From an uncultured Bacteroidales bacterium (GTDB taxonomy: Bacteria > Bacteroidota > Bacteroidia > Bacteroidales > Paludibacteraceae), in the NCBI GenBank assembly GCA_946187555.1, contig CAMHQP010000008.1, forward strand, positions 1 through 48,382: DNA of 48,382 nucleotides, written 5' to 3'. Below, in pieces: positions 1 to 5,170 of the stretch (its first letter is position 1; every line of letters starts with the position of its first letter). The notes under the pieces were generated by a model. That model had not been told where the DNA came from. It ran no database searches and was given only the letters and a program-made list of their open reading frames with translations. Both the position numbers and the translations under genes were made by a program.

Positions 1-1
1 T

Positions 2-346
2 ATTGATAGAGCAAAATATGGAACTTGTACTAAGAAAGATTATTTCAAGTTGGCTTCTACTATAAGAAAGAAAGGGATTTGGGGTCTTACTGACGGAGAA
101 AATGTATCTTTGTATATTTCATCTTCGCCAGTTAGACTTTCTGCCGAAAGTATAGTATATATACTTATGTATTTTTTTGGATCAATTACTCGTTACAGAC
201 CATACGTGTTTGATGAATTATTATCGGATAAAAATATGTGGTTAATGAGCGAGTTTTTAAAGACACAACCAAAACAATTTATTTATTTGGTAACGTATAG
301 AGTACTAGGAAGAAACATTCGACAGTCTTGGATGACAAAATTGTAA
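2..346 (+). CDS. YaaC-like protein, C-terminal part (cut by window edge)
   Basis: The frame is open from the second base of the window, so the true start lies to the left; 114 residues are visible. The segment SSPVRLSAESIVYILMYFFG followed by SITRYRPY and a C-terminal RVLGRNI resembles the C-terminal half of YaaC-family proteins, whose function is unknown. That match is from memory, not from a search. The gene ends 38 bp before the first signal-peptide leader. It is therefore the cargo of the leftmost visible unit of the repeated leader array that runs to 5340. It is AT-rich like the other cargo genes and unlike the genes to the right. Confidence 0.55.
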   Translation: MDRAKYGTCTKKDYFKLASTIRKKGIWGLTDGENVSLYISSSPVRLSAESIVYILMYFFGSITRYRPYVFDELLSDKNMWLMSEFLKTQPKQFIYLVTYRVLGRNIRQSWMTKL

Positions 347-384
347 TAACGAAAACATAACAAACTAAAAAATATAAAAACATC

Positions 385-549
385 ATGAAGAACTTTTTAC
401 AAGTTAATCGTGCCTCGACAGGGGCTAAGACGAATTTAAACTTTAAATGGCTATGGACAGATAGCCATGAGAAACAATCACCGCAGCGGTTCGTTCGCTA
501 TGCGGCAATGCTAATCATGCTCCTCACCCTCGGTGTCGGACAGATGTAA
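385..549 (+). CDS. Leader A: signal-peptide-only mini-ORF
   Basis: A 54-residue reading frame that begins exactly like the 2325-residue secreted protein at 5171. It has a basic, hydrophilic N-region of about 38 residues, then the hydrophobic stretch AAMLIMLLTLGVGQM, and then a stop. The usual WA cleavage site is missing because the sequence changes right after the core. From the start codon to the core it is identical to the leader at 5171; the only two differences are synonymous and lie inside the core (GGT GTC versus GGC GTG). It is probably the remnant or the spare 5' end of a secreted-protein gene displaced by the unit that follows. Whether it is translated is unknown, and an isolated signal peptide would have no obvious function. 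Confidence 0.6.
   Translation: MKNFLQVNRASTGAKTNLNFKWLWTDSHEKQSPQRFVRYAAMLIMLLTLGVGQM
520..547 (+). repeat. Core site 1 (LTLGVGQM-coding)
   Basis: First of five direct copies of a 28-bp sequence whose last 19 bases read CTCGGYGTSGGACAGATGT. This copy has the GGTGTC variant. It is followed by AAACTTCT, shared only with core 3. Confidence 0.9.
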
Positions 550-612
550 ACTTCTCAAAAGTTCGCATTTTCGCGACAAAAATCAAAAATATTTCATTTT
601 TCTAACCAAACA

Positions 613-644
613 CTTGTGTGTTTGATTTTTTTTTTGTACCTTTG
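613..644 (+). promoter_or_regulatory. Bacteroidetes-type promoter in flank A
   Basis: The -7 element TACCTTTG (637-644) and a CTTG at 613-616 are separated by 20 bp, the spacing typical of Bacteroidetes housekeeping promoters. The transcript would begin inside or next to the GC-rich 8-bp hairpin at 644-664. It points towards the S24-like gene. An identical promoter lies in the second copy of the flank. Confidence 0.7.
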
Positions 645-716
645 CGCCCGATTCGTTCGGGCGCGTTTGCGTGTACACGTGAGACAAGCGCGTAAACGCA
701 CAAAAGTGCGCAAAAA

Positions 717-771
717 ATGAAAACATAACTAACTTTAAAAATACACAATTAAAAAATTGACTTAATTTCAT
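717..771 (+). repeat. Degenerate leader remnant
   Basis: Bases 744-770 align with the start of leader C at 4277-4305: CACAAT, an A-rich run, then CTTAATTTCA in both. The ATG of leader C is ATT here, so the remnant has no start codon, and the signal-peptide part is missing. The rest of the 549-883 gap holds the flank described for copy A and a second promoter. I see no gene in it. Confidence 0.5.
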
Positions 772-787
772 GTTTTTTAACATTTTT

Positions 788-819
788 CTTGCACATTAGC
801 AAAAAAAGTTGTAACTTTG
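788..819 (+). promoter_or_regulatory. Promoter of the S24-like gene
   Basis: TAACTTTG (812-819) with CTTG at 788-791 and a 20-bp spacer, 64 bp before the start codon at 884. This is the second promoter in this gap. Confidence 0.7.
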
Positions 820-883
820 CGCAATTTTAATATCGTTAGTAACAAAAAAAGATACCACATAAACAACACCTAAAAAACAGCCT

Positions 884-1555
884 ATGGTATTATATGCAAT
901 CATCCTATCGGCACTCATCGTTATCTCGTGCGTTTCGTTTTTGCTGTGGAGATACTTCGCGTCACGTGTCCTTGTTGTTAAGGCCGGGAATATGAATATT
1001 TTCCAATGGCGTTATTCGAGTGAGAGTGTTGACCAAAAGCCTCAGTATGTATATGCAGGAAGACAATTGCTGAACACAGCCGGACTTGAGTACATGTTGG
1101 TAAAGGGAAACTCCATGCGATTCTATGGTATTCACGATAGGGACCACGTGTTAGTTGAACCTATAGATAAGTTCGGCTGGCAGAAATTGGAGTACGAGAA
1201 ACCTGTCGTTCTTTTTTCCGTACAGGACCACAATGGCAAGTGGTTCCGAAACTGGAAGATTTTCGAGAGCCATTACAAGTTGCGTAAATTCATAACATAC
1301 CTTCAATTGGACGAAAACGAGCCTATCAATTTTGCTGCCATGTATGATCGGCATGAAGGCGAAATAACCGTCTCAAAAGAAGAGTTTGTGAAGCGTTGCA
1401 ACGAGCGGGTAAAAGAGCTGACGAGTGATACGTGTTATGTATTGTCAGAGACATATGACTGCTCTTTGGGAAGAAACCGATACTCGATACATGGTGTCTC
1501 GAATTTGATTGGAACGGTGAAATGTAACTTACCCCAAAACGAAAATAAAGACTAA
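884..1555 (+). CDS. Membrane-anchored S24/S26-like peptidase-fold protein
   Basis: A 223-residue protein with one N-terminal membrane segment (residues 2-26) and the rest presumably cytoplasmic or periplasmic. Residues 72-92 (LVKGNSM ... HDRDHVLVEP) match the shape of the catalytic-serine region of LexA/signal-peptidase-type S24/S26 proteins: G-x-S-M followed by a D-x-V-x-V strand. Ser77 would be the nucleophile and Lys125 in RNWK a possible general base. The wide Ser-Lys spacing makes catalytic activity uncertain. It is followed after 2 bp by a membrane protein and then by a STAS-like gene, so the three look like one operon carried as one unit of the leader array. The fold assignment is an inference from motif shape only. 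Confidence 0.55.
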   Translation: MVLYAIILSALIVISCVSFLLWRYFASRVLVVKAGNMNIFQWRYSSESVDQKPQYVYAGRQLLNTAGLEYMLVKGNSMRFYGIHDRDHVLVEPIDKFGWQKLEYEKPVVLFSVQDHNGKWFRNWKIFESHYKLRKFITYLQLDENEPINFAAMYDRHEGEITVSKEEFVKRCNERVKELTSDTCYVLSETYDCSLGRNRYSIHGVSNLIGTVKCNLPQNENKD

Positions 1556-1557
1556 TT

Positions 1558-2184
1558 ATGAAGGATCATTTTTATACATTGATATTTATTTTTGTTGCGT
1601 TTCTTTCGTTCGGAAGCGCATCCTGCATGTTTGCAGCTAATTTGCAAAACAGCAAGCAAAAGCCTAAGACGGATAAATCAGACACAATGTGCGTTATGAT
1701 TCCCAATTTGTCCGTTCAGGATACATTATATATCAAACACGAGGATAACACCGTTGTCAAGCCACAAACATGGTGGGGAGAGAACAAAGAGTTGATTGTA
1801 ACTATTTTAGGTGCTGTTTTTTCTTTGATTATTGGTCTTGTTGTTGCTTTTTATTCCGCGCGCGTCAATCAAAAAAGCAACGCTGAGCAGTATCTTTTAC
1901 AGCATCAGACTCAGTTAGAAACAGAAGCCAAAGCGAAGGCGAAAGAGATATACACATGTATCGTTGCACGAAAACGTGCTAATACGGAGGAGCAGAAGCA
2001 ACAAGCTGTCACCAAATTGGAAGAGATATTAGACAAGGCGGAATTGGAGGTGCCTGATGAAATATTGGAAAGAGCCATGGAGATATATGCATATTATGTG
2101 TCAGTCATGGAAAATCCAGCTAATCAAGATGATATTAGAGAGAAGTATCTCATTAATTCATATATTGCACAAGTAAAAAATTAA
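1558..2184 (+). CDS. Hypothetical membrane protein with coiled coil
   Basis: I do not recognise a family. The 208-residue protein has a hydrophobic N-terminus (residues 6-27) that could be a signal peptide, a polar stretch, a clear membrane segment at about 79-100 (LIVTILGAVFSLIIGLVVAF), then a charged helical region (105-165) rich in Gln, Glu, Lys and Ala that is likely a coiled coil. It starts 2 bp after the S24-like gene and ends 14 bp before the STAS-like gene, so the three are probably co-expressed. The layout (membrane anchor plus cytoplasmic coiled coil) suits a partner or scaffold of the S24-like protein, but nothing in the sequence shows a function. Confidence 0.6.
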   Translation: MKDHFYTLIFIFVAFLSFGSASCMFAANLQNSKQKPKTDKSDTMCVMIPNLSVQDTLYIKHEDNTVVKPQTWWGENKELIVTILGAVFSLIIGLVVAFYSARVNQKSNAEQYLLQHQTQLETEAKAKAKEIYTCIVARKRANTEEQKQQAVTKLEEILDKAELEVPDEILERAMEIYAYYVSVMENPANQDDIREKYLINSYIAQVKN

Positions 2185-2198
2185 CAAAAAGATATACA

Positions 2199-2588
2199 AT
2201 GGCAGACGTAATCAAAATGTCAAAACACGGCATCGCTATAACCAGAGAAAAGATGCCGGCGATCAAAGCTGAAATCCGAGAAAAGAGTCAATCAGAACAA
2301 CCTCTAGTGTTGGATTTCAACGGAGTAAAAGGATTAGAGATAGAAGCAGCTAAATCGTTATTTGATTCTTTCTCTATGAATCCTCGGAAAGTCATATTTG
2401 CTGGAACTACTCCAATCGTAGATGTGGCATTATCTATTGGCGGAAGAACAGTCAAACAAGGCGTAACTGCTACTCCTCTTCATGAAACACGCCAAAAACG
2501 CACATCTGCTTTTAGCCCGGCGTTCAGTCGCGCGTTCACGATTTTCCTTCTGCTCCTCACCCTCGGTGTCGGACAGATGTGGGGATAA
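2199..2588 (+). CDS. STAS-like (DUF4325-type) protein fused to leader tail
   Basis: Residues 1-98 look like a small STAS-like protein of the DUF4325 kind: a basic start, then PLVLDFNGVKGLE, an amphipathic helix AAKSLFDSF, and a VIFAGTTP strand. DUF4325 proteins often sit with signalling or defence genes, and the biochemical role is not known to me. Residues 100-129 are not part of such a domain. They form a basic stretch, then FLLLLTLGVGQMWG, which is the end of the repeated signal peptide including core 2. The leader has therefore joined the cargo gene in frame, without a start codon of its own. The result would be a STAS-like protein with a C-terminal hydrophobic tail, or simply a recombination scar. 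Confidence 0.6.
   Translation: MADVIKMSKHGIAITREKMPAIKAEIREKSQSEQPLVLDFNGVKGLEIEAAKSLFDSFSMNPRKVIFAGTTPIVDVALSIGGRTVKQGVTATPLHETRQKRTSAFSPAFSRAFTIFLLLLTLGVGQMWG
2553..2580 (+). repeat. Core site 2 (fused to STAS-like gene)
   Basis: GGTGTC variant of the core, in the same reading frame (LTLGVGQM) as the other copies. It is followed by GGGGATAA, so one extra WG is encoded before the stop. Confidence 0.9.
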
Positions 2589-2629
2589 AAAACGAAACCC
2601 GATAACTTGACGAATCAGAGGTTACCGGG
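2587..2629 (-). terminator. Hairpin + T-run on the minus strand
   Basis: CCCGGTAAC and GTTATCGGG (minus-strand reading) form a 9-bp stem with one mismatch around a 14-base loop, followed by a T-rich run (complement of 2587-2592). It lies only a few bases downstream of a canonical minus-strand promoter. Promoter and hairpin together would give an RNA of roughly 45-50 bases, or just stop antisense transcription. Confidence 0.5.
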
Positions 2630-2640
2630 ATTAAGTGGCG

Positions 2641-2672
2641 CAAAATTACTATAAAAATTTGATATACGCAAA
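2641..2672 (-). promoter_or_regulatory. Canonical minus-strand promoter without a gene
   Basis: Minus-strand TTTG (2672-2669), a 20-bp spacer, and TAATTTTG (2648-2641): a perfect match to the Bacteroidetes consensus. It points left towards the hairpin at 2587-2629 and the STAS-like gene, where no minus-strand coding sequence exists. Confidence 0.65.
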
Positions 2673-2723
2673 TATTTTTACAAAAATATGCATTTTTAGT
2701 GTAAATTTCTTACACTTGAAGAT

Positions 2724-3044
2724 ATGTTTTCGAAAATCCAATATGAAGCGACGGGGCAATGTCTTTTAAAGATATTTCCCAAGAAGCCTAAGTCATCTAA
2801 GGAGCAACACTATGATAGAAGATTTTTCTTCAATGAGTTAGATCACGTTAATTCGTTAAGAAATAGACTTGCTCATCATGAACCGATATGTTTCACGCAT
2901 AACAATGACGAAATGGATTTGAGTTATGCGAAATCGGAATATGAAAGAATAATCAAGTTGTTCACATGGATGGGGATAGACCCTAAATCTCTATTCGCAA
3001 ATACAGACAAAGTACAAATAATATTTTCCAAAATGGAGCAATAA
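2724..3044 (+). CDS. Abi-like protein, C-terminal fragment
   Basis: 106 residues that resemble the C-terminal part of Abi_2-type abortive-infection proteins. The segment NELDHVNSLRNRLAHHEPIC carries the typical arginine/histidine motif (RNRxAHHEP), related to the RX4-6H motif of HEPN-like RNases, and is preceded by TGQCLLKIFPKKP. Family members are about 300 residues long, so roughly the N-terminal two thirds are missing. A stop codon (TAG) lies in frame nine codons upstream, so no longer frame exists here. A 6-bp inverted repeat (GTGTAA/TTACAC) lies just before the start. The gene ends 40 bp before leader B. It may be a remnant; if expressed, an isolated HEPN-like domain could still act on RNA. 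Confidence 0.5.
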   Translation: MFSKIQYEATGQCLLKIFPKKPKSSKEQHYDRRFFFNELDHVNSLRNRLAHHEPICFTHNNDEMDLSYAKSEYERIIKLFTWMGIDPKSLFANTDKVQIIFSKMEQ

Positions 3045-3083
3045 CAATCGTAAAATAACAAAAACTAAAAATATAAAAACATC

Positions 3084-3251
3084 ATGAAGAACTTTTTACA
3101 AGTTAATCGTGCCTCGAAAGGGGCTAAGACGAATTTAAACTTAATCAAGCGGCTATTATCATATAGCCATGAGAAACAATCGCCGCAGCGGTTTGGACGC
3201 TATGCGGCAATGCTAATCATGCTCCTCACCCTCGGCGTGGGACAGATGTAA
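3084..3251 (+). CDS. Leader B: signal-peptide-only mini-ORF
   Basis: A 55-residue frame: the same first 19 residues as leader A apart from one Thr-to-Lys change, a divergent middle (LIKRLLSYSHEK), then the shared AAMLIMLLTLGVGQM and a stop. Like leader A it has a signal-peptide hydrophobic core but no cleavage site and no mature protein. It follows the Abi-like fragment and precedes the promoter flank of the next unit. Confidence 0.6.
   Translation: MKNFLQVNRASKGAKTNLNLIKRLLSYSHEKQSPQRFGRYAAMLIMLLTLGVGQM
3222..3249 (+). repeat. Core site 3
   Basis: GGCGTG variant of the core, as in core 5, but followed by the AAACTTCT flank of core 1. The combination shows that core and flank do not travel together. 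Confidence 0.9.
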
Positions 3252-3314
3252 ACTTCTCAAAAGTTCGCATTTTCGCGACAAAAATCAAAAATATTTCATT
3301 TTTCTAACCAAACA

Positions 3315-3346
3315 CTTGTGTGTTTGATTTTTTTTTTGTACCTTTG
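3315..3346 (+). promoter_or_regulatory. Bacteroidetes-type promoter in flank B
   Basis: TACCTTTG (3339-3346) with CTTG at 3315-3318 and a 20-bp spacer, identical to the promoter of flank A. It would drive the DUF5678/retropepsin pair and, by read-through, leader C, higBA and the giant gene. Confidence 0.7.
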
Positions 3347-3435
3347 CGCCCAATTTGTTCGGGCGCGTTTGCGCGTATACGTGAGACAAGCGCGTGAGGA
3401 TAGCATAAACGACAAGACAACACAAAATAAGCACT

Positions 3436-3678
3436 ATGGAAAATAATATCAAAAAACAAATTTTGTATTACAACGAGCACAAAGATGATTTGCTCAAGCA
3501 ATACAATCATAAATATATTGTAGTTTCACCGGAATTACAAGTAAGTTCATTCGATGCATTGTCAGAAGGCTTTACATATGGTGTTGAAAATTATGGATAT
3601 GGCAATTTCCTACTTAAGGACTTTACCACTCCGACCCAACAAGTTCACATTATTTCACCTACGATTGCGAGAATATGA
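3436..3678 (+). CDS. DUF5678-like small protein
   Basis: An 80-residue protein without signal peptide or membrane segment. The pattern NHKYIVVSPELQVSSFDALSEG followed after a short stretch by GYGNFLLKDFT fits the small DUF5678-type proteins: an opening KYIVV strand, then a residue pattern like 'transformed by day-to-day' helix, and a closing G-x-G-x-F-L strand. Such proteins are commonly encoded just before retropepsin-like genes, and that is the case here: the stop codon overlaps the next start (ATGA). The two are therefore probably translated together and may act as a pair. The function of the family is not established. The assignment rests on pattern memory. Confidence 0.5.
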   Translation: MENNIKKQILYYNEHKDDLLKQYNHKYIVVSPELQVSSFDALSEGFTYGVENYGYGNFLLKDFTTPTQQVHIISPTIARI

Positions 3679-4247
3679 TAACCGCGCATACAAAGCATTT
3701 CGATACCATTGTTCGGCGCATGATTATTCCTTGCGAGATTGCAATACCTGGTGAGGAGAATTCGAGACAAACACTTTCTGCGCTGTGGGACACGGGTGCA
3801 ACGAGCACTTGTATTTCTCAAGAAGTGGCAGAAACGATGGGATTAAAGCCGGAAGATTTTACTCCGGTAATTGGAATGGAGAATAAGACTATAGAAGCGC
3901 CCTTATATTCTATTCAAATCTCAATGGGCAGTTTTATAATTCCGTATATCCAAGTAATCGGTCTGCCTATGTCAAGTCACGAACACAATATGATTTTAGG
4001 GATGGATGTTATGGTTCATGGGGATGTATCCATCACAAATCATAATGGAAAAACGACATTAAGTTTCAGACAGCCTTCTTTGGAAACAATAGATTATTCC
4101 AAGGAGGTAAGAGATATAAAAAGATATACCACTATGCATATGGCATGGCAAAAACAGGGTAATCAAAAGTGCCCTTGTGGTAGTGGAAAATTATGGGATA
4201 ATTGTCATGGCAACAGTGTATATCTACCTAAAAAAGCCAAATATTAA
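3675..4247 (+). CDS. Retropepsin-like aspartic protease with C-terminal SEC-C motif
   Basis: A 190-residue protein. Residues 36-47 (ALWDTGATSTCI) contain the D-T-G-A active-site motif of retroviral-type aspartic proteases, which work as dimers with one Asp (Asp39) from each subunit. Residues 107-120 (ILGMDVMVHGDVSI) match the second conserved ILG-x-D hydrophobic strand. Residues 165-178 (KCPCGSGKLWDNCH) are a SEC-C zinc-binding motif, the C-x-C-G-S-G-K-x(4)-C-H signature also found at the end of SecA. The protein has no signal peptide, so it would act in the cytoplasm. The substrate is unknown. The SEC-C tail suggests docking to a protein or ribosome partner. It overlaps the DUF5678-like gene and ends 33 bp before leader C. 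Confidence 0.8.
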   Translation: MITAHTKHFDTIVRRMIIPCEIAIPGEENSRQTLSALWDTGATSTCISQEVAETMGLKPEDFTPVIGMENKTIEAPLYSIQISMGSFIIPYIQVIGLPMSSHEHNMILGMDVMVHGDVSITNHNGKTTLSFRQPSLETIDYSKEVRDIKRYTTMHMAWQKQGNQKCPCGSGKLWDNCHGNSVYLPKKAKY

Positions 4248-4280
4248 CGAAATAATTAATTAACAAAATACAAAAACACA

Positions 4281-4382
4281 ATGAAAAATTTTAAACTTAA
4301 TTTCAAATCAATCGTGAAAAGAAAACCACGGTGGTTATTAACTTTAATCGCCATCCTCACCCTCGGTGTGGGACAGATGTAA
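4281..4382 (+). CDS. Leader C: short signal-peptide mini-ORF
   Basis: A 33-residue frame (basic start with FKSIVKRKPRW, then LLTLIAILTLGVGQM, stop). It shares only the first three residues and the core with the other leaders and is more than 20 residues shorter, so it comes from a different member of the same leader family. A perfect inverted repeat, AACCAC/GTGGTT around one G, lies at 4324-4336. The stop is 8 bp before an ATG in the HigB frame, so translation of leader and toxin could be coupled. Confidence 0.6.
   Translation: MKNFKLNFKSIVKRKPRWLLTLIAILTLGVGQM
4353..4380 (+). repeat. Core site 4
   Basis: GGTGTG variant of the core; the first codon is ATC instead of CTC. It is followed by AAGTGGCA, unlike every other copy. 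Confidence 0.9.
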
Positions 4383-4423
4383 GTGGCAGAATGACCAAGA
4401 CTCAACTCGAAACAATCAGATAT

Positions 4424-4762
4424 ATGGAAATACACTTTAAAGACTCAAAACTTGAAAAATATGCGAAGGATGAGCGCTTGTGTGTTCGCAAGTTGGGAAA
4501 GGAGCAAGCTGAGAAATATCTTAAACGAATAGACCAATTGTACAATGCAGAGACGTTGGAAGACACACGTTACTTGCCAGGACATTATCATGAGTTAACA
4601 GAAGACAGGAAAGGCCAATGGGGATGTGACTTAGTTCAACCTGATCGTTTGGTTTTCGAACCTCAAGAGCAACCTATTCCAACTTCCGAGGACGGAGGAT
4701 ATATTTGGAAAGAAATAAAAGCAATAAACATTATTGAAATAATCAATTATCACGGAAAATAA
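4424..4762 (+). CDS. higB: HigB-type toxin (RelE/ParE fold mRNA interferase)
   Basis: 112 residues matching HigB toxins: start MEIHFKDSKLEKYAKDE, then RKLGKEQAEKYLKRIDQL and the RYLPGHYHEL ... GQWGCDLVQPDRLVFEP stretch with the conserved Arg and His of the family. HigB toxins cleave mRNA on the ribosome and are held inactive by the HigA protein. The chosen ATG fits the usual family start. An in-frame ATG at 4391 would add 11 residues and lies next to the stop of leader C. Unlike most toxin-antitoxin operons the toxin gene comes first, which is normal for higBA. The HigA gene follows after 1 bp. It is cargo of the fourth complete unit of the leader array. Confidence 0.85.
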   Translation: MEIHFKDSKLEKYAKDERLCVRKLGKEQAEKYLKRIDQLYNAETLEDTRYLPGHYHELTEDRKGQWGCDLVQPDRLVFEPQEQPIPTSEDGGYIWKEIKAINIIEIINYHGK

Positions 4763-4763
4763 C

Positions 4764-5135
4764 ATGAGTATGGAAACAACATATCGCCCTGTTAAATCTT
4801 TTCATCCAGGAGAAACATTGGATGAAAAACTGCAAGAATTAGAAATGTCTGTAGAGGATTTTTCTGCCAAGGCAGGTTTATCTGCTTGGGTTGTTAAATC
4901 CTTTATTGGAGGTGACATGTCTGTGACAGCAGATATGGCGTTAGCCTTTGAACAAGTAACTCATATTCCTGCCCACTATTGGCTCAATGCTCAGCGTAAT
5001 TATGATGAGTATTTGCTCAAAAACAGCGCCAATATGTATCGTAATCGTTTGTCTAAAAGTCAAGAGCAAATGATTATTATCTTCGCAGATAGCATTAAAC
5101 CTGCCATGAGCAAGCAATATGCTTATGCGCATTAA
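4764..5135 (+). CDS. higA: HigA-type antitoxin (HTH, XRE family)
   Basis: A 123-residue protein with the HigA hallmarks: HPGETLDEKLQELEMSVEDFSAKAG at the start of a helix-turn-helix, the second helix pair to about residue 68, and PAHYWLNAQRNYDEYL after it. HigA proteins bind their own promoter and neutralise HigB. It starts 1 bp after higB and ends 35 bp before the leader of the giant gene. A stable toxin-antitoxin pair would make loss of this region costly, as with the toxin-antitoxin cassettes of large integrons. No operator or promoter of the TAnnTTTG type is visible directly in front of higB, so transcription probably comes from the promoter at 3315. Confidence 0.85.
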   Translation: MSMETTYRPVKSFHPGETLDEKLQELEMSVEDFSAKAGLSAWVVKSFIGGDMSVTADMALAFEQVTHIPAHYWLNAQRNYDEYLLKNSANMYRNRLSKSQEQMIIIFADSIKPAMSKQYAYAH

Positions 5136-5170
5136 TCTTGAATAACAAAAACTAAAAATATAAAAACATC

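Larger units (their letters stand above)
357..693 (+). repeat. Long direct repeat, copy A (leader + core + promoter flank)
   Basis: This stretch is nearly identical to 3055-3395. It holds an AT-rich untranslated segment, a signal-peptide leader ORF, the 28-bp core, and a 146-bp flank with a promoter and two inverted repeats. The two copies diverge sharply after CAAGCGCGT at 693. The middle of the leader differs between them (about bases 440-470), while the flank downstream of the core is almost unchanged. The inverted repeats are a perfect 8-bp stem at 644-664 (GCGCCCGA/TCGGGCGC) and CGCGTTTG/CAAGCGCG at 662-692 enclosing the palindrome CGTGTACACG. Confidence 0.9.
3055..3395 (+). repeat. Long direct repeat, copy B
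   Basis: Second copy of the leader + core + promoter-flank repeat. The inner palindrome is CGTATACG here instead of CGTGTACACG in copy A, so a palindrome is kept although the bases changed. The flank hairpin 3346-3366 keeps six of its eight outer pairs. After 3395 the sequence is unrelated to copy A. Confidence 0.9.

Noticed and set aside
583..783. Minus-strand open frame of 66 codons opposite flank A
   Set aside because: It covers the promoter, hairpins and leader remnant, and no start context or family is visible.
2597..2629. Plus-strand terminator behind the STAS-like gene
   Set aside because: The stem is followed by ATTAAGTGG without a T-run on the plus strand; the T-run is on the minus strand.
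357..3395. Invertible promoter or insertion sequence
   Set aside because: The repeats are direct, not inverted; no transposase or invertase gene and no terminal inverted repeats are seen.
4331..4423. Longer start for higB overlapping leader C
   Set aside because: The extra residues are the leader region read in another frame; HigB homologues start at about MEIHFKDS.
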